DNA of 64,000 bases from Nocardioides aquaticus (GCF_018459925.1 NZ_CP075371.1:1054001-1118000); one strand, 5' to 3'. Shown: positions 1 to 10,922, numbered from the stretch's first letter. Made by a program: numbers and translations. Notes: generated by a model from the letters alone, not told the origin.

Positions 1-579
1 CCGCAGCGAGTCGAACTCGGTGCCCTGCCCGCGCACGCGCACGGCGGCGCGGCCGTCGAGCTCGCGCAGCCGGGCGAGCCGCGAGGGGAGGTGCTTGCGC
101 GAGTCGAAGGGCGGCAGGGAGCGCACGGTCCCCGGCACGTCGAGGGTGGCCTGGCGTGCCACCAGCCCGAGCGGGCCGCGCGAGCGGACCGTCACGCCCA
201 GCGCACGGAGGTCGCCGCGGCGGGTCGGCTGCAGCGCGGTGCGCAGCCGCAGCGCGGCCCCGGGTCGCAGGTCGACCAGGTGCCGGTCGTCGCCGGCGCC
301 GGCGCTGGGCGGCCAGGCGTCGCGCACCAGCAGCCGCAGCCGACGGGTGCCGGGGTTGCGCGCCAGCACCTCGGTCGCGGTGGGGTGGCCCAGCCGGACG
401 GGGCCGACCTCGGCGCGCTCCAGCACGACCGTCGACGGGCGGGGGGCGGCGTACCGGTCGACCGCGCACACCACGGCCACCACGAGCAGCCACAGCCACA
501 GCGTGGAGGCCGAGGGGCGCAGCACCAGCGGCAGCAGCCCCAGCAGCACCAGCAGCGGGACCCGTCCCGAGAGCGCCAT
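1..579 (-). CDS. DUF58 domain protein, N-terminal part (runs off left edge)
   Basis: Reading from an ATG at 579 gives 193 codons with no stop before the window edge, so the C-terminal half is missing. Two hydrophobic segments lie in the first 45 residues (around LLVLLGLLPLVL and LWLWLLVVAVV). They are followed by a beta-rich region with RRGDLRALGV and RGPLGLVARQ, and the visible part ends at GQGTEFDSLR, the usual entry to the DUF58 vWA-like core. The start lies 2 nt past the MoxR stop, so the two are probably coupled. DUF58 proteins regularly accompany MoxR AAA+ ATPases, and the pair is thought to act in chaperone-like or cell-envelope maturation roles. The precise substrate is unknown. Family assignment is firm; function is inferred from context. 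Confidence 0.85.
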   Translation of the reverse strand, partial: MALSGRVPLLVLLGLLPLVLRPSASTLWLWLLVVAVVCAVDRYAAPRPSTVVLERAEVGPVRLGHPTATEVLARNPGTRRLRLLVRDAWPPSAGAGDDRHLVDLRPGAALRLRTALQPTRRGDLRALGVTVRSRGPLGLVARQATLDVPGTVRSLPPFDSRKHLPSRLARLRELDGRAAVRVRGQGTEFDSLR

Positions 580-581
580 GC

Positions 582-1628
582 TCAGCGGGGGACGGGCACG
601 GAGGCCAGCGCGGAGCCGAGCACCGCTCCCACGTCGACGCCCTCGAGCTCGGCCTCGGGTCGCAGCGCCAGCCGGTGCACGAGCGTGGCGTGCGCCAGCG
701 CCTTCACGTCGTCGGGCGTCACGTAGCCGCGCCCGGTCAGCCAGGCCCAGGCCCGCGCGGCGCGGAGCAGCGCGGTGGCGCCGCGGGGGCTGACCCCCAG
801 GCCCAGCGACGGCGACTGCCGGGTGGCCCGGGCGATGTCGACGACGTAGCCCGCGACCTCCGGCGCGACCTGCACCCGGGTCACCGCCTGCTGGCCGGCC
901 AGCACGTCCTCGGCGCCGGCCACCGGACGGACGCCGGCCGCGGCGACGTCCCGGGGGTCGAAGCCGTCCGCGTGGCGGCGAAGGATCTCCATCTCGTCCT
1001 CGCGCCCGGGGATCGGCAGCACCACCTTGAGCAGGAACCGGTCCAGCTGGGCCTCCGGCAGCGGGTAGGTGCCCTCGTGCTCGACGGGGTTCTGGGTGGC
1101 CGCGACCAGGAACGGACGGGGCAGCGGGCGCGAGACGCCGTCCACCGAGACCTGGCCCTCCTCCATCGCCTCCAGCAGCGCCGACTGCGTCTTGGGCGGG
1201 GTCCGGTTGATCTCGTCGGCCAGCAGCAGGTTCGTGAAGACCGGGCCCTCGCGGAAGCTCAGCGCGCCCGCACCCGAGTCGATGACCATCGACCCGGTGA
1301 TGTCGCCGGGCATCAGGTCGGGGGTGAACTGCACCCGGCTGGTGCGGACCGACAGGCTGGCGGCCAGCGAGCGGACCAGCAGCGTCTTGGCCGTGCCGGG
1401 CACGCCCTCCATCAGCACGTGGCCGCCGCACAGCAGCGCGACGAGCAGCCCCGACACCGCGGCGTCCTGCCCGACGACGGCCTTGGCGACCTCGGCCCGG
1501 ACGGCGGCCAGGCGTTCCCGGGCCTCCGGGTGGGCCGGCGGCGGCGTCGGACGGGTCGCCTGCTGGGGGTCGGCGGGGACCTGCGGGGTCGGGGGTGCCG
1601 TCGGGTCGTGCTCGGGGCTGGTGCTCAC
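582..1628 (-). CDS. MoxR family AAA+ ATPase
   Basis: 348 aa from a GTG at 1628, which overlaps the upstream DUF4350 stop by 4 nt (GTGA). An N-terminal Pro/Thr-rich tail of about 35 residues precedes the AAA core: Walker A GVPGTAKT at residues 75-82, Walker B-like LLLADEINR near 134-142, sensor-type VAATQNPVEHEG, and a C-terminal lid with GVSPRGATALLRAARAWA. This is the typical MoxR layout and length. The open frame continues far upstream of 1628, but that part is antisense shadow of DUF4350, so the coupled GTG is the sensible start. Its neighbours DUF58, DUF4350 and DUF4129 form the standard actinobacterial MoxR set. MoxR ATPases are proposed to remodel or activate partner vWA proteins. The partner here is probably the DUF58 protein. 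Confidence 0.93.
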   Translation of the reverse strand: MSTSPEHDPTAPPTPQVPADPQQATRPTPPPAHPEARERLAAVRAEVAKAVVGQDAAVSGLLVALLCGGHVLMEGVPGTAKTLLVRSLAASLSVRTSRVQFTPDLMPGDITGSMVIDSGAGALSFREGPVFTNLLLADEINRTPPKTQSALLEAMEEGQVSVDGVSRPLPRPFLVAATQNPVEHEGTYPLPEAQLDRFLLKVVLPIPGREDEMEILRRHADGFDPRDVAAAGVRPVAGAEDVLAGQQAVTRVQVAPEVAGYVVDIARATRQSPSLGLGVSPRGATALLRAARAWAWLTGRGYVTPDDVKALAHATLVHRLALRPEAELEGVDVGAVLGSALASVPVPR

Positions 1629-2830
1629 GGGTGGCGTACCTCTCGGTCGAGCCGGTCCAGGTCCTGGGCCAGCGTGATCAGGTCGTGGTCGGTGGTGGGC
1701 GTCGGGGCGTCCGGGTCCAGCAGCGCCGCGACCCGACCGGCGTCCTGCCCGGTCGCGGTGGCCACGGCGCGGACCAGGGGCTCGACCCGGTCGGCGCCGC
1801 CACCGGCGGCGCCGAGACCGAGCCGCTCGGCCAGGCGGGCCCGGGCGGCGGCCCGCAGCGCCGTGGCCGCGTGCGGCCGGTCGCCGGCGCTGCGGTAGAG
1901 CCGCCCGCGGCTGCGGGTCGTCTCGACCGCGCGGACGACGACCGGCAGCGCCTCGACCGACAGGGGGCCGAGGCGCCGCCCGCGCCAGAGCGCGACCGCG
2001 AGCATCGCGACCAGCCCCAGGACGAGGCCCGGCAGCAGCCAGGGCGGCAGCAGGGAGCGCACGGAGACGGCGTCGCCGGGGGCGAGGTCGGTCAGGTCGG
2101 GGACGTACCAGACCAGGCGGTCGCCGCCGCCCAGCAGGCGCAGCGCGAGCGCGGCGTTGTCGGCGCGCAGCACCTGCTCGTTGGTCAGCGCCTGCGCCGC
2201 GCCGAGGACGACCTCCCCGTCGTCGCCGACCAGCAGGTGGCCCCCGGAGCCGTCGGGGAAGCAGCCCGGGCCGGGGAAGGCGGTGGCCGCGTCCACCTCC
2301 AGCGAGAGGTCGTCGAGGCGGTCGCCGGTGCTCCCGGCCGCCCCGGGCGCGCTGCAGGCGGCCGGGACGGGCCCGCCGCCGGGGACCGAGATCCCCGGCG
2401 GGGTGCCCAGCGCCCCGCTGGCCGCCGGGCCCGGCTCGAGCAGCACGAGGAGGCCGGGGCGGGCGTGCTCGCGCAGCCGCTCGACGGTGCTCCGGCCGAG
2501 GTCGTCGGTGGAGGAGACGACCACGGTGGTGGTGGTCGTGACCTCGGCGGCCTCCAGCGCGGCCGCGTCGCGGACCACCTCGACCTCGACGCCCTGCTCG
2601 GCGAGGACCTCGACCAGGGCCGCCGTCCCCTCCCGGCCGGGGTTGTCCGGGTCGAGCGGGGTGGTGGTCTCCGGGTCGCCGCTCAGCGCCACGACGACCG
2701 CGAGCAGCAGCAGGACCACGAGCGCCAGCAGGACGGTGCCGCGCCGGCGCCGCCACCACGACCGGGTCGTGCCGGGGCCCGGGGTCGCGCCGGGGGAGGC
2801 GCCGGTCGCCGTGCCCTGGACCGCGCTCAC
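1625..2830 (-). CDS. DUF4350 domain membrane protein
   Basis: 401 aa. One N-terminal membrane segment follows a basic WWRRRRG stretch (VLLALVVLLLLAVVVAL). The DUF4350 core (PLDPDNPGREGTAALVEVL, then a Rossmann-like part with STDDLGRSTVERL and GLLVLLEPGP) is extracytoplasmic or peripheral. A second membrane segment is near residue 265 (LLPGLVLGLVAMLAVALW), followed by a cytoplasmic tail of about 115 residues. The start overlaps the DUF4129 stop by 4 nt and the end overlaps MoxR by 4 nt, so the cluster is translationally coupled. DUF4350 has no established biochemical role. It is known only as a constant neighbour of MoxR/DUF58 genes in actinobacteria, probably as the membrane anchor or cargo of that system. 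Confidence 0.85.
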   Translation of the reverse strand: MSAVQGTATGASPGATPGPGTTRSWWRRRRGTVLLALVVLLLLAVVVALSGDPETTTPLDPDNPGREGTAALVEVLAEQGVEVEVVRDAAALEAAEVTTTTTVVVSSTDDLGRSTVERLREHARPGLLVLLEPGPAASGALGTPPGISVPGGGPVPAACSAPGAAGSTGDRLDDLSLEVDAATAFPGPGCFPDGSGGHLLVGDDGEVVLGAAQALTNEQVLRADNAALALRLLGGGDRLVWYVPDLTDLAPGDAVSVRSLLPPWLLPGLVLGLVAMLAVALWRGRRLGPLSVEALPVVVRAVETTRSRGRLYRSAGDRPHAATALRAAARARLAERLGLGAAGGGADRVEPLVRAVATATGQDAGRVAALLDPDAPTPTTDHDLITLAQDLDRLDREVRHP

Positions 2831-3450
2831 CGCCGCACCCCTCCCAGCTCGTCGTCGAGGGCCAGGACGTCGCGGGCCTGCTCGGCGGTCGCCGGCAGGC
2901 CGCCGTAGAGCACGGCGTCGAACAGCTCGGCCGCCCGCGTGAGCCGGCCGGTCGCCGCGGTGCCCGGTCCGGTGCCGGACGGCCCCCCGGTCAGGTCGGC
3001 CACGACCTCGCGCGCCGTGGCCCCCGGGTCGTCGCTCAGCGCACCCTGCTCGACCTGGCGCCGGGCCAGGGCGCGGAACGCCTCGACCAGCGCCTCGGCG
3101 CTCTCCCCGTCCGCCAGGAGCTGCTCGGCCCGGGCGCGCAGCTGTGCGGACCCCACCGGTCCGGTCGCGATCACGTCACCGGTCGCGGCGCGCACCCGGG
3201 CGGTGCGGCGAGCACGGGAGGCCAGCAGCGCCAGGGCGATGACGAGCAGGACCAGCAGGACCATCGCCACCAGGGCCGACACCGCCGGGACGCCCTCGGC
3301 GGCCTGCAGGCCGGCGTCGAGCCGGCGCCCGATCCAGCCCAGCACGGTGCTGATCGGGTCCTCGCGGTAGCGGGGCTCGAGCAGCTCGCGACGCAGCAGC
3401 GAGCGGCCCTCGTCCCCGGAGGGGTCCAGCGGGGGAGCGGAGCGCAGCAC
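2827..3450 (-). CDS. DUF4129 domain protein
   Basis: 207 aa with the DUF4129 arrangement: a short N-terminal region with ARRELLEPRY-like sequence (here RRELLEPRYREDPIS), a single membrane helix near residues 60-85 (VSALVAMVLLVLLVIALALL), and a C-terminal helical domain with ALVEAFRALARRQVEQGAL and AAELFDAVLYGG. The second part resembles the cytoplasmic domain found at the end of some bacterial transglutaminase-like proteins. The first ATG, at 3450, is 3 nt past the upstream stop. It is part of the MoxR cluster. Family call is secure; the biochemical function is not known. Confidence 0.85.
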   Translation of the reverse strand: MLRSAPPLDPSGDEGRSLLRRELLEPRYREDPISTVLGWIGRRLDAGLQAAEGVPAVSALVAMVLLVLLVIALALLASRARRTARVRAATGDVIATGPVGSAQLRARAEQLLADGESAEALVEAFRALARRQVEQGALSDDPGATAREVVADLTGGPSGTGPGTAATGRLTRAAELFDAVLYGGLPATAEQARDVLALDDELGGVRR

Positions 3451-3453
3451 CCG

Positions 3454-4587
3454 CTAGGCCCCGGTGATCCCGGCCTCCGACATCAGGGTGACGTCGTAGG
3501 CCTCCTTGCGCATCCGCTGGTCGAGGTACTGCAGCGTGGTCACGACGGCGGTGAAGGGGGAGGTGAAGGCGGTGGAGAGCACGGTGCCGAGCGCCTGGCT
3601 CGCCACGCCGAGGAGCAGGGCGTACTCCGGGGTCGCGAAGCTGAGGACCTGCGCGACGATCTCCACCGGGAGGGACACCACGAAGCCCGCGATCCCGACC
3701 ACGATCGAGGTGACCAGCGAGATCCCGAGGACCCGCCAGAACTGCCGCCGGCTGAGCCGCCAGCTGCGCGCCAGGGCGCTGCCGATGCCGATCCGCTCGA
3801 GCACCAGCGCGGGCGTGGCCAGCAGCACGACGCGGACGTAGAGGAAAACCGACGCGACGACCAGGAGCAGGCCCGACAGGACGGCGTAGCCGACGACCAG
3901 CGCCGTCCCGGCGCCTGCGACGACGAGCCCCACGATGGTGGACCCCCACAACCCGTAGGCGAGCACGTAGGCCAGCGCGACCAGCACCACCAGCCCCACG
4001 AGGCGCCAGCGGCGACCCCGCGTCATGGCCCACGCCTCGCCCAGGCCGATCCGGCGCCCGACGGCCGCCTGGTGGGTCACGTGCGCGATCAGCCCGGTCA
4101 CCAGCAGCAGGCCGACCTGCAGCAGCACGACGCCCACGGCCTGCGAGGCGACATAGGCCACCAGGCTCGTGCTCAGCCCGCCGGACGGCAGCCCGGTGGT
4201 GGGGTCGACCGACGTGCCGACCGACGCCGTGATGGCCGACGTCGCCACCAGGGGGACCGCCATCGCCACGACGGCCACCAGCAGCGCGGCGAGCACGGTC
4301 GCGCGCGGGTTGAACCGGATGATCCGGAACGCGCCGTCGAACATGTCACCGAGGCCGAGCGGGCGCAGCGGGACCGCGCCGGGCTTGTGGGCCGCCCCGA
4401 GCATCCCCGGGCCGGGCTGCCACCCGGGGCCCGCCGGCTGCTGGGGGTACGGCTGCTGGGGGTACGGGGGCCCCGCCGGGGGCTGCCAGCCCGGGGGCGG
4501 CTGCTGCCCGTACGGCTGCCACCCCGGGGGAGGCTGCTGGCCGTACGGCTGCTGCCCCGGAGGCGGGACGGACCCGTGGTCGGACAT
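3454..4587 (-). CDS. Pro/Gln-rich polytopic membrane protein (GPDPase membrane-domain type)
   Basis: 377 aa from an ATG at 4587 preceded by GGAGAAGGGG. An upstream in-frame start at 4608 lacks this site. Residues 6-60 are a low-complexity tail with repeated YGQQPPPGWQP and PYPQQP units. After KPGAVPLRPLGLGDMFDGAF come about six membrane segments (for example VLAALLVAVVAMAVPLV, VGVVLLQVGLLLVTGLI, ALVVGYAVLSGLLLVV). The LGLGDMFDGAFRIIRFNP box is typical of the glycerophosphodiester-phosphodiesterase membrane-domain family, but no catalytic GDPD domain is present, so enzymatic activity should not be assumed. It sits 3 nt before DUF4129 and is likely the first gene of the MoxR cluster transcript. 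Confidence 0.8.
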   Translation of the reverse strand: MSDHGSVPPPGQQPYGQQPPPGWQPYGQQPPPGWQPPAGPPYPQQPYPQQPAGPGWQPGPGMLGAAHKPGAVPLRPLGLGDMFDGAFRIIRFNPRATVLAALLVAVVAMAVPLVATSAITASVGTSVDPTTGLPSGGLSTSLVAYVASQAVGVVLLQVGLLLVTGLIAHVTHQAAVGRRIGLGEAWAMTRGRRWRLVGLVVLVALAYVLAYGLWGSTIVGLVVAGAGTALVVGYAVLSGLLLVVASVFLYVRVVLLATPALVLERIGIGSALARSWRLSRRQFWRVLGISLVTSIVVGIAGFVVSLPVEIVAQVLSFATPEYALLLGVASQALGTVLSTAFTSPFTAVVTTLQYLDQRMRKEAYDVTLMSEAGITGA

Positions 4588-5123
4588 GGCACCCCTTCTC
4601 CCAGCCACGCGCCCGGGACCGGTCCCGGGGCCGACGACGCGGCTGGCCCGGTCGGTGCCAGGATCCTCTCAGGTCGGTCCGTGCCGGGGGGCGGAGCCGG
4701 CGGGATCGGGCAGGATCGGTCTCGACCGGTGCCGATCAGCGGCACCCGGGCGGCCCGATTTGTGGCCCTCGGGGGGATCTGTCAAGATAGTTCGGTTGCC
4801 ACGGCAGGTTTCGCCGCGGCGCCGCACATCTTGACTCCTGAATCGCGTCTCCCGACATCGTCGCCCTCACGGGCCGGTGTCACGTGGTCGGTGTCTGGCA
4901 CGTGCCGGCGTCGCCGGGGGGACCCGACCAGGCCGACACGAACCCCGTCGGCCACCACAGGCAGATGACCCCGGACCTCGGTCCTGTTTGCTCGAAGTCT
5001 GAGCGACACGCCCGACCGCGGGGGTCGGACGCAGGTGGGAGGCGACCGGGTGGGACCGACTCAAGCCGGAGGACGTCCCGAACCAAGCAGGGCACGAGCG
5101 AGTGAAAAGGACGAGAGAGACCT
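4588..5123. promoter_or_regulatory. Divergent intergenic region upstream of the S10 operon
   Basis: 536 nt without a convincing gene between the minus-strand MoxR cluster and rpsJ. It contains a perfect 18-bp palindrome at 4612-4629 next to the minus-strand Shine-Dalgarno site, a 7-bp hairpin at 4728-4746, and the most AT-rich patch of the area at 4756-4800. That patch has a minus-strand TTGACA (4785-4780) 17 nt from CAAATC (4762-4757), and a plus-strand GATAGT (4786-4791) that could be a -10 for rpsJ. If so, the rpsJ leader would be about 320 nt. TTGACT at 4831 is another -35 candidate without a good -10. All promoter calls here are weak. Confidence 0.4.
4612..4629. repeat. Perfect 18-bp palindrome before the membrane-protein gene
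   Basis: CCCGGGACC followed directly by its reverse complement, with no loop. It lies 25 nt upstream of the minus-strand ATG at 4587, just before the Shine-Dalgarno site. A loop-free palindrome in this position looks more like a protein-binding site than a terminator. No binding protein can be named. Confidence 0.5.
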
Positions 5124-5432
5124 ATGGCGGGACAGAAGATCCGCATCAGGCTCAAGGCCTATGACCACGAGGTGATCGACACCTCGGCGCGCAAGATCGT
5201 GGACACGGTGACCCGTACGGGCGCCCAGGTCGCCGGCCCCGTGCCGCTGCCGACCGAGAAGAACGTGTACTGCGTCATCCGCTCGCCCCACAAGTACAAG
5301 GACTCGCGCGAGCACTTCGAGATGCGCACCCACAAGCGGCTGATCGACATCATCGACCCCACGCCGAAGACGGTCGACTCGCTCATGCGACTCGACCTCC
5401 CGGCGGGCGTCGACATCGAGATCAAGCTCTGA
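5124..5432 (+). CDS. rpsJ: 30S ribosomal protein S10
   Basis: 102 aa, the usual S10 length, with [20 protein letters not shown] at the N-terminus and [20 protein letters not shown] at the C-terminus. S10 sits in the 30S head and is also the NusB/NusE partner in transcription antitermination (family knowledge). It is the first gene of the S10 operon, following an unusually long upstream gap. tuf, fusA, rpsG and rpsL, which often lie near, are not in the window. AAGGAC lies 11 nt before the ATG. A 16-nt gap separates it from rplC. Confidence 0.98.
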   Translation: MAGQKIRIRLKAYDHEVIDTSARKIVDTVTRTGAQVAGPVPLPTEKNVYCVIRSPHKYKDSREHFEMRTHKRLIDIIDPTPKTVDSLMRLDLPAGVDIEIKL

Positions 5433-5448
5433 GTTCGAGGACAGCGAC

Positions 5449-6108
5449 ATGACTATCGAGCGCAACGTCAAGGGACTGCTGGGCACCAAGCTCGGCATGA
5501 CCCAGCTCTGGGACGAGAACAACAAGATCGTGCCGGTGACCGTGGTCTCCGCCGCGACCAACGTCGTCACCCAGGTCCGGGCACCCGAGAACGACGGCTA
5601 CAACGCCATCCAGGTCGGCTTCGGCGAGATCGAGGGCCGCAAGGTCAACAAGCCGCAGGCCGGACAGTTCACCAAGGCCGGCACCACCCCGCGCCGCCAC
5701 GTGGTGGAGATCCGCACCGCGGACGCCTCCACCTACACCGTGGGCCAGGAGCTGGCCGTCGACACCTTCGCCGTGGGCGAGGTCATCGACGTGACCGGCA
5801 CCAGCAAGGGCAAGGGGTACGCCGGTGTGATGAAGCGTCACGGCTTCCACGGCGTCGGTGCCTCGCACGGTGCCCACCGCAACCACCGCAAGCCCGGCTC
5901 GATCGGCGCCTGCGCCACCCCGGGCCGTGTCTTCAAGGGCACGCGGATGGCCGGCCGGATGGGTAGCGACACCGTCACCACCCAGAACCTGACCGTCTAC
6001 GCGGTCGACGCCGAGAAGGGCCTGATCCTGCTCAAGGGCGCCGTCCCCGGCCCCCGCGGCGGACTCCTCGTCCTCCGCTCGGCCGCCAAGCTCACCCAGG
6101 AGGCCTGA
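5449..6108 (+). CDS. rplC: 50S ribosomal protein L3
   Basis: 219 aa with the L3 signatures [11 protein letters not shown] near the start and the conserved central loop (VMKRHGF...[32 protein letters not shown]) that reaches the peptidyl-transferase region. It is an early-assembling 23S rRNA binder. It follows rpsJ by 16 nt and precedes rplD by 2 nt. Length is slightly above the 209 aa of E. coli, as usual in actinobacteria. Confidence 0.98.
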   Translation: MTIERNVKGLLGTKLGMTQLWDENNKIVPVTVVSAATNVVTQVRAPENDGYNAIQVGFGEIEGRKVNKPQAGQFTKAGTTPRRHVVEIRTADASTYTVGQELAVDTFAVGEVIDVTGTSKGKGYAGVMKRHGFHGVGASHGAHRNHRKPGSIGACATPGRVFKGTRMAGRMGSDTVTTQNLTVYAVDAEKGLILLKGAVPGPRGGLLVLRSAAKLTQEA

Positions 6109-6110
6109 CC

Positions 6111-6743
6111 ATGGCTGTCAAGACCGTCAAGGTCGACCTGCCGGCGGAGATCTTCGACGCGAAGGTCAACGTCCCGCTGATCCACCAGGTCGTCGTCGCC
6201 CAGCAGGCCGCGGCCCGCCAGGGCACGCACGCCACCAAGACCCGCGCCGAGGTGCGGGGCGGTGGCGTGAAGCCCTACCGCCAGAAGGGCACCGGTCGCG
6301 CCCGCCAGGGCTCGATCCGCGCGCCCCAGTTCGTCGGCGGTGGCACGGTGCACGGCCCGCAGCCGCGGTCCTACGACCAGCGCACCCCCAAGAAGATGAA
6401 GGCCGCCGCCCTGCGCGGTGCCCTCTCGGACCGGGCCCGGGACGGTCGCATCCACGTGGTCGAGTCCCTGGTGGGTGGCGACAAGCCCTCCACCAAGCTG
6501 GCCTCCGCCGCGCTGCGCGAGATCAGCGAGCGTCGCCGCTTCCTGGTCGTGCTCGAGCGCACCGACCGCCTCACCTGGCTCTCGCTGCGCAACGCGCCCG
6601 AGGCGCACCTGCTCTTCTCGGACCAGGTCAACACCTACGACGTGCTGGCCAGCGACGAGATCGTCTTCACCCAGGGCGCCTACGACGCCTTCGTCGCCGG
6701 CGCGAGCCGGACCGGCGCCACGACCGAGGAGGCCTCGAAGTGA
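6111..6743 (+). CDS. rplD: 50S ribosomal protein L4
   Basis: 210 aa L4/L1e family protein. The long basic loop ([27 protein letters not shown]) lines the nascent-peptide exit tunnel and is intact. In enterobacteria L4 also represses its own operon by binding the mRNA leader. Whether that happens here cannot be told, although the long rpsJ upstream region leaves room for such a leader. The stop overlaps the rplW GTG by 4 nt. Confidence 0.98.
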   Translation: MAVKTVKVDLPAEIFDAKVNVPLIHQVVVAQQAAARQGTHATKTRAEVRGGGVKPYRQKGTGRARQGSIRAPQFVGGGTVHGPQPRSYDQRTPKKMKAAALRGALSDRARDGRIHVVESLVGGDKPSTKLASAALREISERRRFLVVLERTDRLTWLSLRNAPEAHLLFSDQVNTYDVLASDEIVFTQGAYDAFVAGASRTGATTEEASK

Positions 6744-7045
6744 GCACCCTGCACAAGGACCACCGCGACGTGCTGCTCGCCCCCGTGGTCTCCGAGAAGA
6801 GCTACGGGCTCCTGGACGCGAACAAGTACACCTTCCTGGTGCGCCCGGACGCGAACAAGACCGAGATCAAGATCGCCGTCGAGAAGATCTTCGACGTCAA
6901 GGTGACCTCGGTGAACACGCTCAACCGCGCCGGCAAGACGCGCCGCACCCGCTACGGCATGGGCAAGCGCAAGGACACCAAGCGCGCGATCGTCAGCCTC
7001 GCCGAGGGCCACCGCATCGACATCTTCGGGGGTCCGGTCTCCTGA
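6740..7045 (+). CDS. rplW: 50S ribosomal protein L23
   Basis: 101 aa from a GTG that overlaps the rplD stop (GTGA, 6740-6743), giving translational coupling. Conserved L23 elements are [29 protein letters not shown] and the basic loop [21 protein letters not shown]23 forms part of the tunnel-exit docking site for trigger factor and SRP. Confidence 0.97.
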   Translation: MSTLHKDHRDVLLAPVVSEKSYGLLDANKYTFLVRPDANKTEIKIAVEKIFDVKVTSVNTLNRAGKTRRTRYGMGKRKDTKRAIVSLAEGHRIDIFGGPVS

Positions 7046-7074
7046 CCGGGCAGCTGGATACGAGGACTTAAGAC

Positions 7075-7908
<834 letters not shown>

Positions 7909-7924
7909 GTAGGGAAGTAACGAG

Positions 7925-8206
7925 ATGCCTCGCAGCCTGAAGAAGGGCCCCTTCGTCGACGACCACCTTCAGAAGAAGGTGGACGCCGAGAACGACAAGG
8001 GCAGCCACAACGTGATCAAGACCTGGTCGCGCCGCTCGATGATCGTGCCGACCATGATCGGGCACACGATCGCCGTGCACGACGGGCGCAAGCACGTCCC
8101 CGTCTTCGTGACCGACTCCATGGTCGGTCACAAGCTGGGCGAGTTCGCCCCGACCCGCACCTACCGCGGGCACGCCAAGGACGACCGGAAGGGCCGCCGC
8201 CGCTGA
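7925..8206 (+). CDS. rpsS: 30S ribosomal protein S19
   Basis: 93 aa, standard length. [14 protein letters not shown] at the start and [18 protein letters not shown] near the end are typical of S19, which binds the 3' domain of 16S rRNA in the head with S13. It follows rplB by 16 nt, with AGGGAAG 8 nt before the ATG. Confidence 0.98.
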   Translation: MPRSLKKGPFVDDHLQKKVDAENDKGSHNVIKTWSRRSMIVPTMIGHTIAVHDGRKHVPVFVTDSMVGHKLGEFAPTRTYRGHAKDDRKGRRR

Positions 8207-8243
8207 CGCGGCGCGACCCCGACGAGACTGGAGACAACGAGCC

Positions 8244-8680
8244 ATGAGCGTTACCGAGCGCAGGCGCACGAGCGCCCGTCGCGAGTCGCTGCTCGGCGAC
8301 CAGCCGGGCGCCTTCGCGACCGCACGTTTCAACGGCATCGCCCCGATGAAGGCACGCCGGGTCGTCGACCTGGTCCGCGGCCTTCCCGTGGACGAGGCCC
8401 GCGCCATCCTGCGGTTCGCCCCGCAGTCGGCGTCCGAGACGGTCTACAAGGTGCTGGAGAGCGCGATCGCCAACGCCGAGACCACCGAGGGCCTGCCCGC
8501 CGACGACCTGGTCGTCTCGGTGTGCCGGGTCGACGAGGGTCCGACGATGAAGCGCTGGCGCCCCCGGGCCCAGGGCCGGGCGACGCGGATCAACAAACGC
8601 ACCAGCCACATCACCCTCGCGGTGCAGCCGGCCTCCGTGGTCGCTGCCAGCCGCGGCGCCAAGAAGGGACGGACGGCCTG

Positions 8681-8681
<1 letters not shown>
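8244..8681 (+). CDS. rplV: 50S ribosomal protein L22
   Basis: 145 aa. The conserved core starts at about residue 25 ([20 protein letters not shown]), so there is an N-terminal extension of roughly 25 residues relative to the 110-aa E. coli protein. The tunnel hairpin ([20 protein letters not shown]) is intact. The stop overlaps the rpsC start by one base (TGATG). The extension has no recognisable motif. Confidence 0.97.
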
Positions 8682-9529
<848 letters not shown>

Positions 9530-9532
9530 GCC

Positions 9533-9952
9533 ATGTTGATGCCTCGTCGTGTCAAGCACCGCAAGCAGCACCACCCCAAGCGGACCGGTGCGGCCAAGGG
9601 CGGGACCAAGCTCGCGTTCGGTGACTTCGGCATCCAGGCCGTCGAGGGTCACTACGTGACCAACCGCCAGATCGAGTCGGCGCGTATCTCGATGACCCGC
9701 CACATCAAGCGCGGCGGGAAGGTGTGGATCAACATCTACCCCGACCGCCCGCTGACCAAGAAGCCCGCCGAGACCCGCATGGGTTCGGGCAAGGGCTCGC
9801 CGGAGTGGTGGATCGCCAACGTCAAGCCCGGCCGGGTCATGTTCGAGCTGTCCGGCGTCCCCGAGGACGTCGCCCGCGAGGCCATGCGCCGTGCCATGCA
9901 CAAGCTGCCCATGAAGTGCCGTTTCATCACGCGAGAGGCTGGTGAGTTCTGA
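9533..9952 (+). CDS. rplP: 50S ribosomal protein L16
   Basis: 139 aa, starting [19 protein letters not shown]. The ATG at 9533 matches the usual MLxPRR start better than the internal ATG at 9539. L16 organises the A-site region of 23S rRNA. Conserved [20 protein letters not shown] is present. The stop overlaps the rpmC ATG by one base. Confidence 0.97.
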   Translation: MLMPRRVKHRKQHHPKRTGAAKGGTKLAFGDFGIQAVEGHYVTNRQIESARISMTRHIKRGGKVWINIYPDRPLTKKPAETRMGSGKGSPEWWIANVKPGRVMFELSGVPEDVAREAMRRAMHKLPMKCRFITREAGEF

Positions 9953-10197
9953 TGGCTCAGCAGACCCAGGCCCACGAGCTCGACGAGCTCAACGCCGTCG
10001 ACCTCGAGGCCAAGCTGCGCGAGGCCAAGGAGGAGCTGTTCAACCTCCGCTTCCAGGCGGCCACCGGCCAGCTGGAGAGCCACGGCCGGCTGCGCACCGT
10101 CAAGAAGGACATCGCCCGTATCTACACCGTGGTGCGCGAGCGCGAGCTCGGCATCCGGACCGCCCCGGGCACGGACGAGGAAGAGGCCAGCGCATGA
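9952..10197 (+). CDS. rpmC: 50S ribosomal protein L29
   Basis: 81 aa. The L29 helical hairpin ([43 protein letters not shown]) fills most of the protein, with a short acidic tail (GTDEEEASA). The ATG overlaps the rplP stop (TGATG) and the stop overlaps the rpsQ ATG (ATGA). L29 lies near the tunnel exit next to L23. Confidence 0.96.
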   Translation: MAQQTQAHELDELNAVDLEAKLREAKEELFNLRFQAATGQLESHGRLRTVKKDIARIYTVVRERELGIRTAPGTDEEEASA

Positions 10198-10478
10198 GCG
10201 ACCAGACCACCGAGCAGGCCACGGCCCAGCGCAGCACCCGCAAGGTGCGCGTCGGTCTCGTCGTGTCCGACAAGATGGACAAGACCGTCGTCGTCGCCGT
10301 CGAGGACCGCGTCAAGCACGCGCTCTACGGCAAGGTGCTGCGGCAGACCTCGCGCCTGAAGGCGCACGACGAGACCAACGAGTGCCAGGTCGGTGACCGG
10401 GTCCAGATCATGGAGACCCGCCCGCTGTCGGCCACCAAGCGTTGGCGCGTCGTGTCCGTCGTCGAGCGCGCCAAGTAA
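10194..10478 (+). CDS. rpsQ: 30S ribosomal protein S17
   Basis: 94 aa. [20 protein letters not shown] is a short polar N-terminal extension, followed by the OB-fold core [20 protein letters not shown] and [20 protein letters not shown]. The ATG at 10194 overlaps the rpmC stop by 4 nt. It is the last gene of the classical S10 operon; a 73-nt gap follows. Confidence 0.97.
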   Translation: MSDQTTEQATAQRSTRKVRVGLVVSDKMDKTVVVAVEDRVKHALYGKVLRQTSRLKAHDETNECQVGDRVQIMETRPLSATKRWRVVSVVERAK

Positions 10479-10551
10479 GCATCCATCCGTTCGGCCAGGC
10501 TCGTAGCCCCGTGAGGGTGCCGAGAACCGGTCCGACAACCAGGAGAAATTG

Positions 10552-10920
10552 ATGATCCAGCAGGAGTCGCGGCTCAAGGTCGCCGACAACACGGGTGCCA
10601 AGGAGATCCTCTGCATCCGCGTGCTCGGCGGCTCCGGGCGCCGCTACGCCGGAATCGGCGACACCATCGTCGCCACGGTCAAGGACGCCATCCCCGGTGG
10701 CAACGTGAAGAAGGGCGACGTCGTCAAGGCCGTCATCGTGCGCACCGTCAAGGAGCGCCGCCGGTCCGACGGGTCCTACATCCGATTCGACGAGAACGCC
10801 GCGGTGATCTTGAAGGCTGACGGCGAGCCGCGAGGCACCCGCATCTTCGGTCCCGTCGGCCGCGAGCTGCGCGAGAAGCGCTTCATGCGCATCGTCTCCC
10901 TCGCGCCGGAGGTGCTCTGA
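10552..10920 (+). CDS. rplN: 50S ribosomal protein L14
   Basis: 122 aa, starting [18 protein letters not shown]. The preceding TTG at 10549 is in frame but not needed: CAGGAGAAATT lies at the right distance from the ATG at 10552. It is the first gene of the classical spc operon, after a 73-nt gap with no obvious hairpin or consensus promoter, so read-through from the S10 operon is likely. L14 binds at the subunit interface. Confidence 0.97.
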   Translation: MIQQESRLKVADNTGAKEILCIRVLGGSGRRYAGIGDTIVATVKDAIPGGNVKKGDVVKAVIVRTVKERRRSDGSYIRFDENAAVILKADGEPRGTRIFGPVGRELREKRFMRIVSLAPEVL

Positions 10921-10922
10921 GC

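Noticed and set aside
10479..10551. Promoter between the S10 and spc operons
   Set aside because: The 73-nt gap has no convincing -10/-35 pair and no hairpin; read-through is the more economical view.
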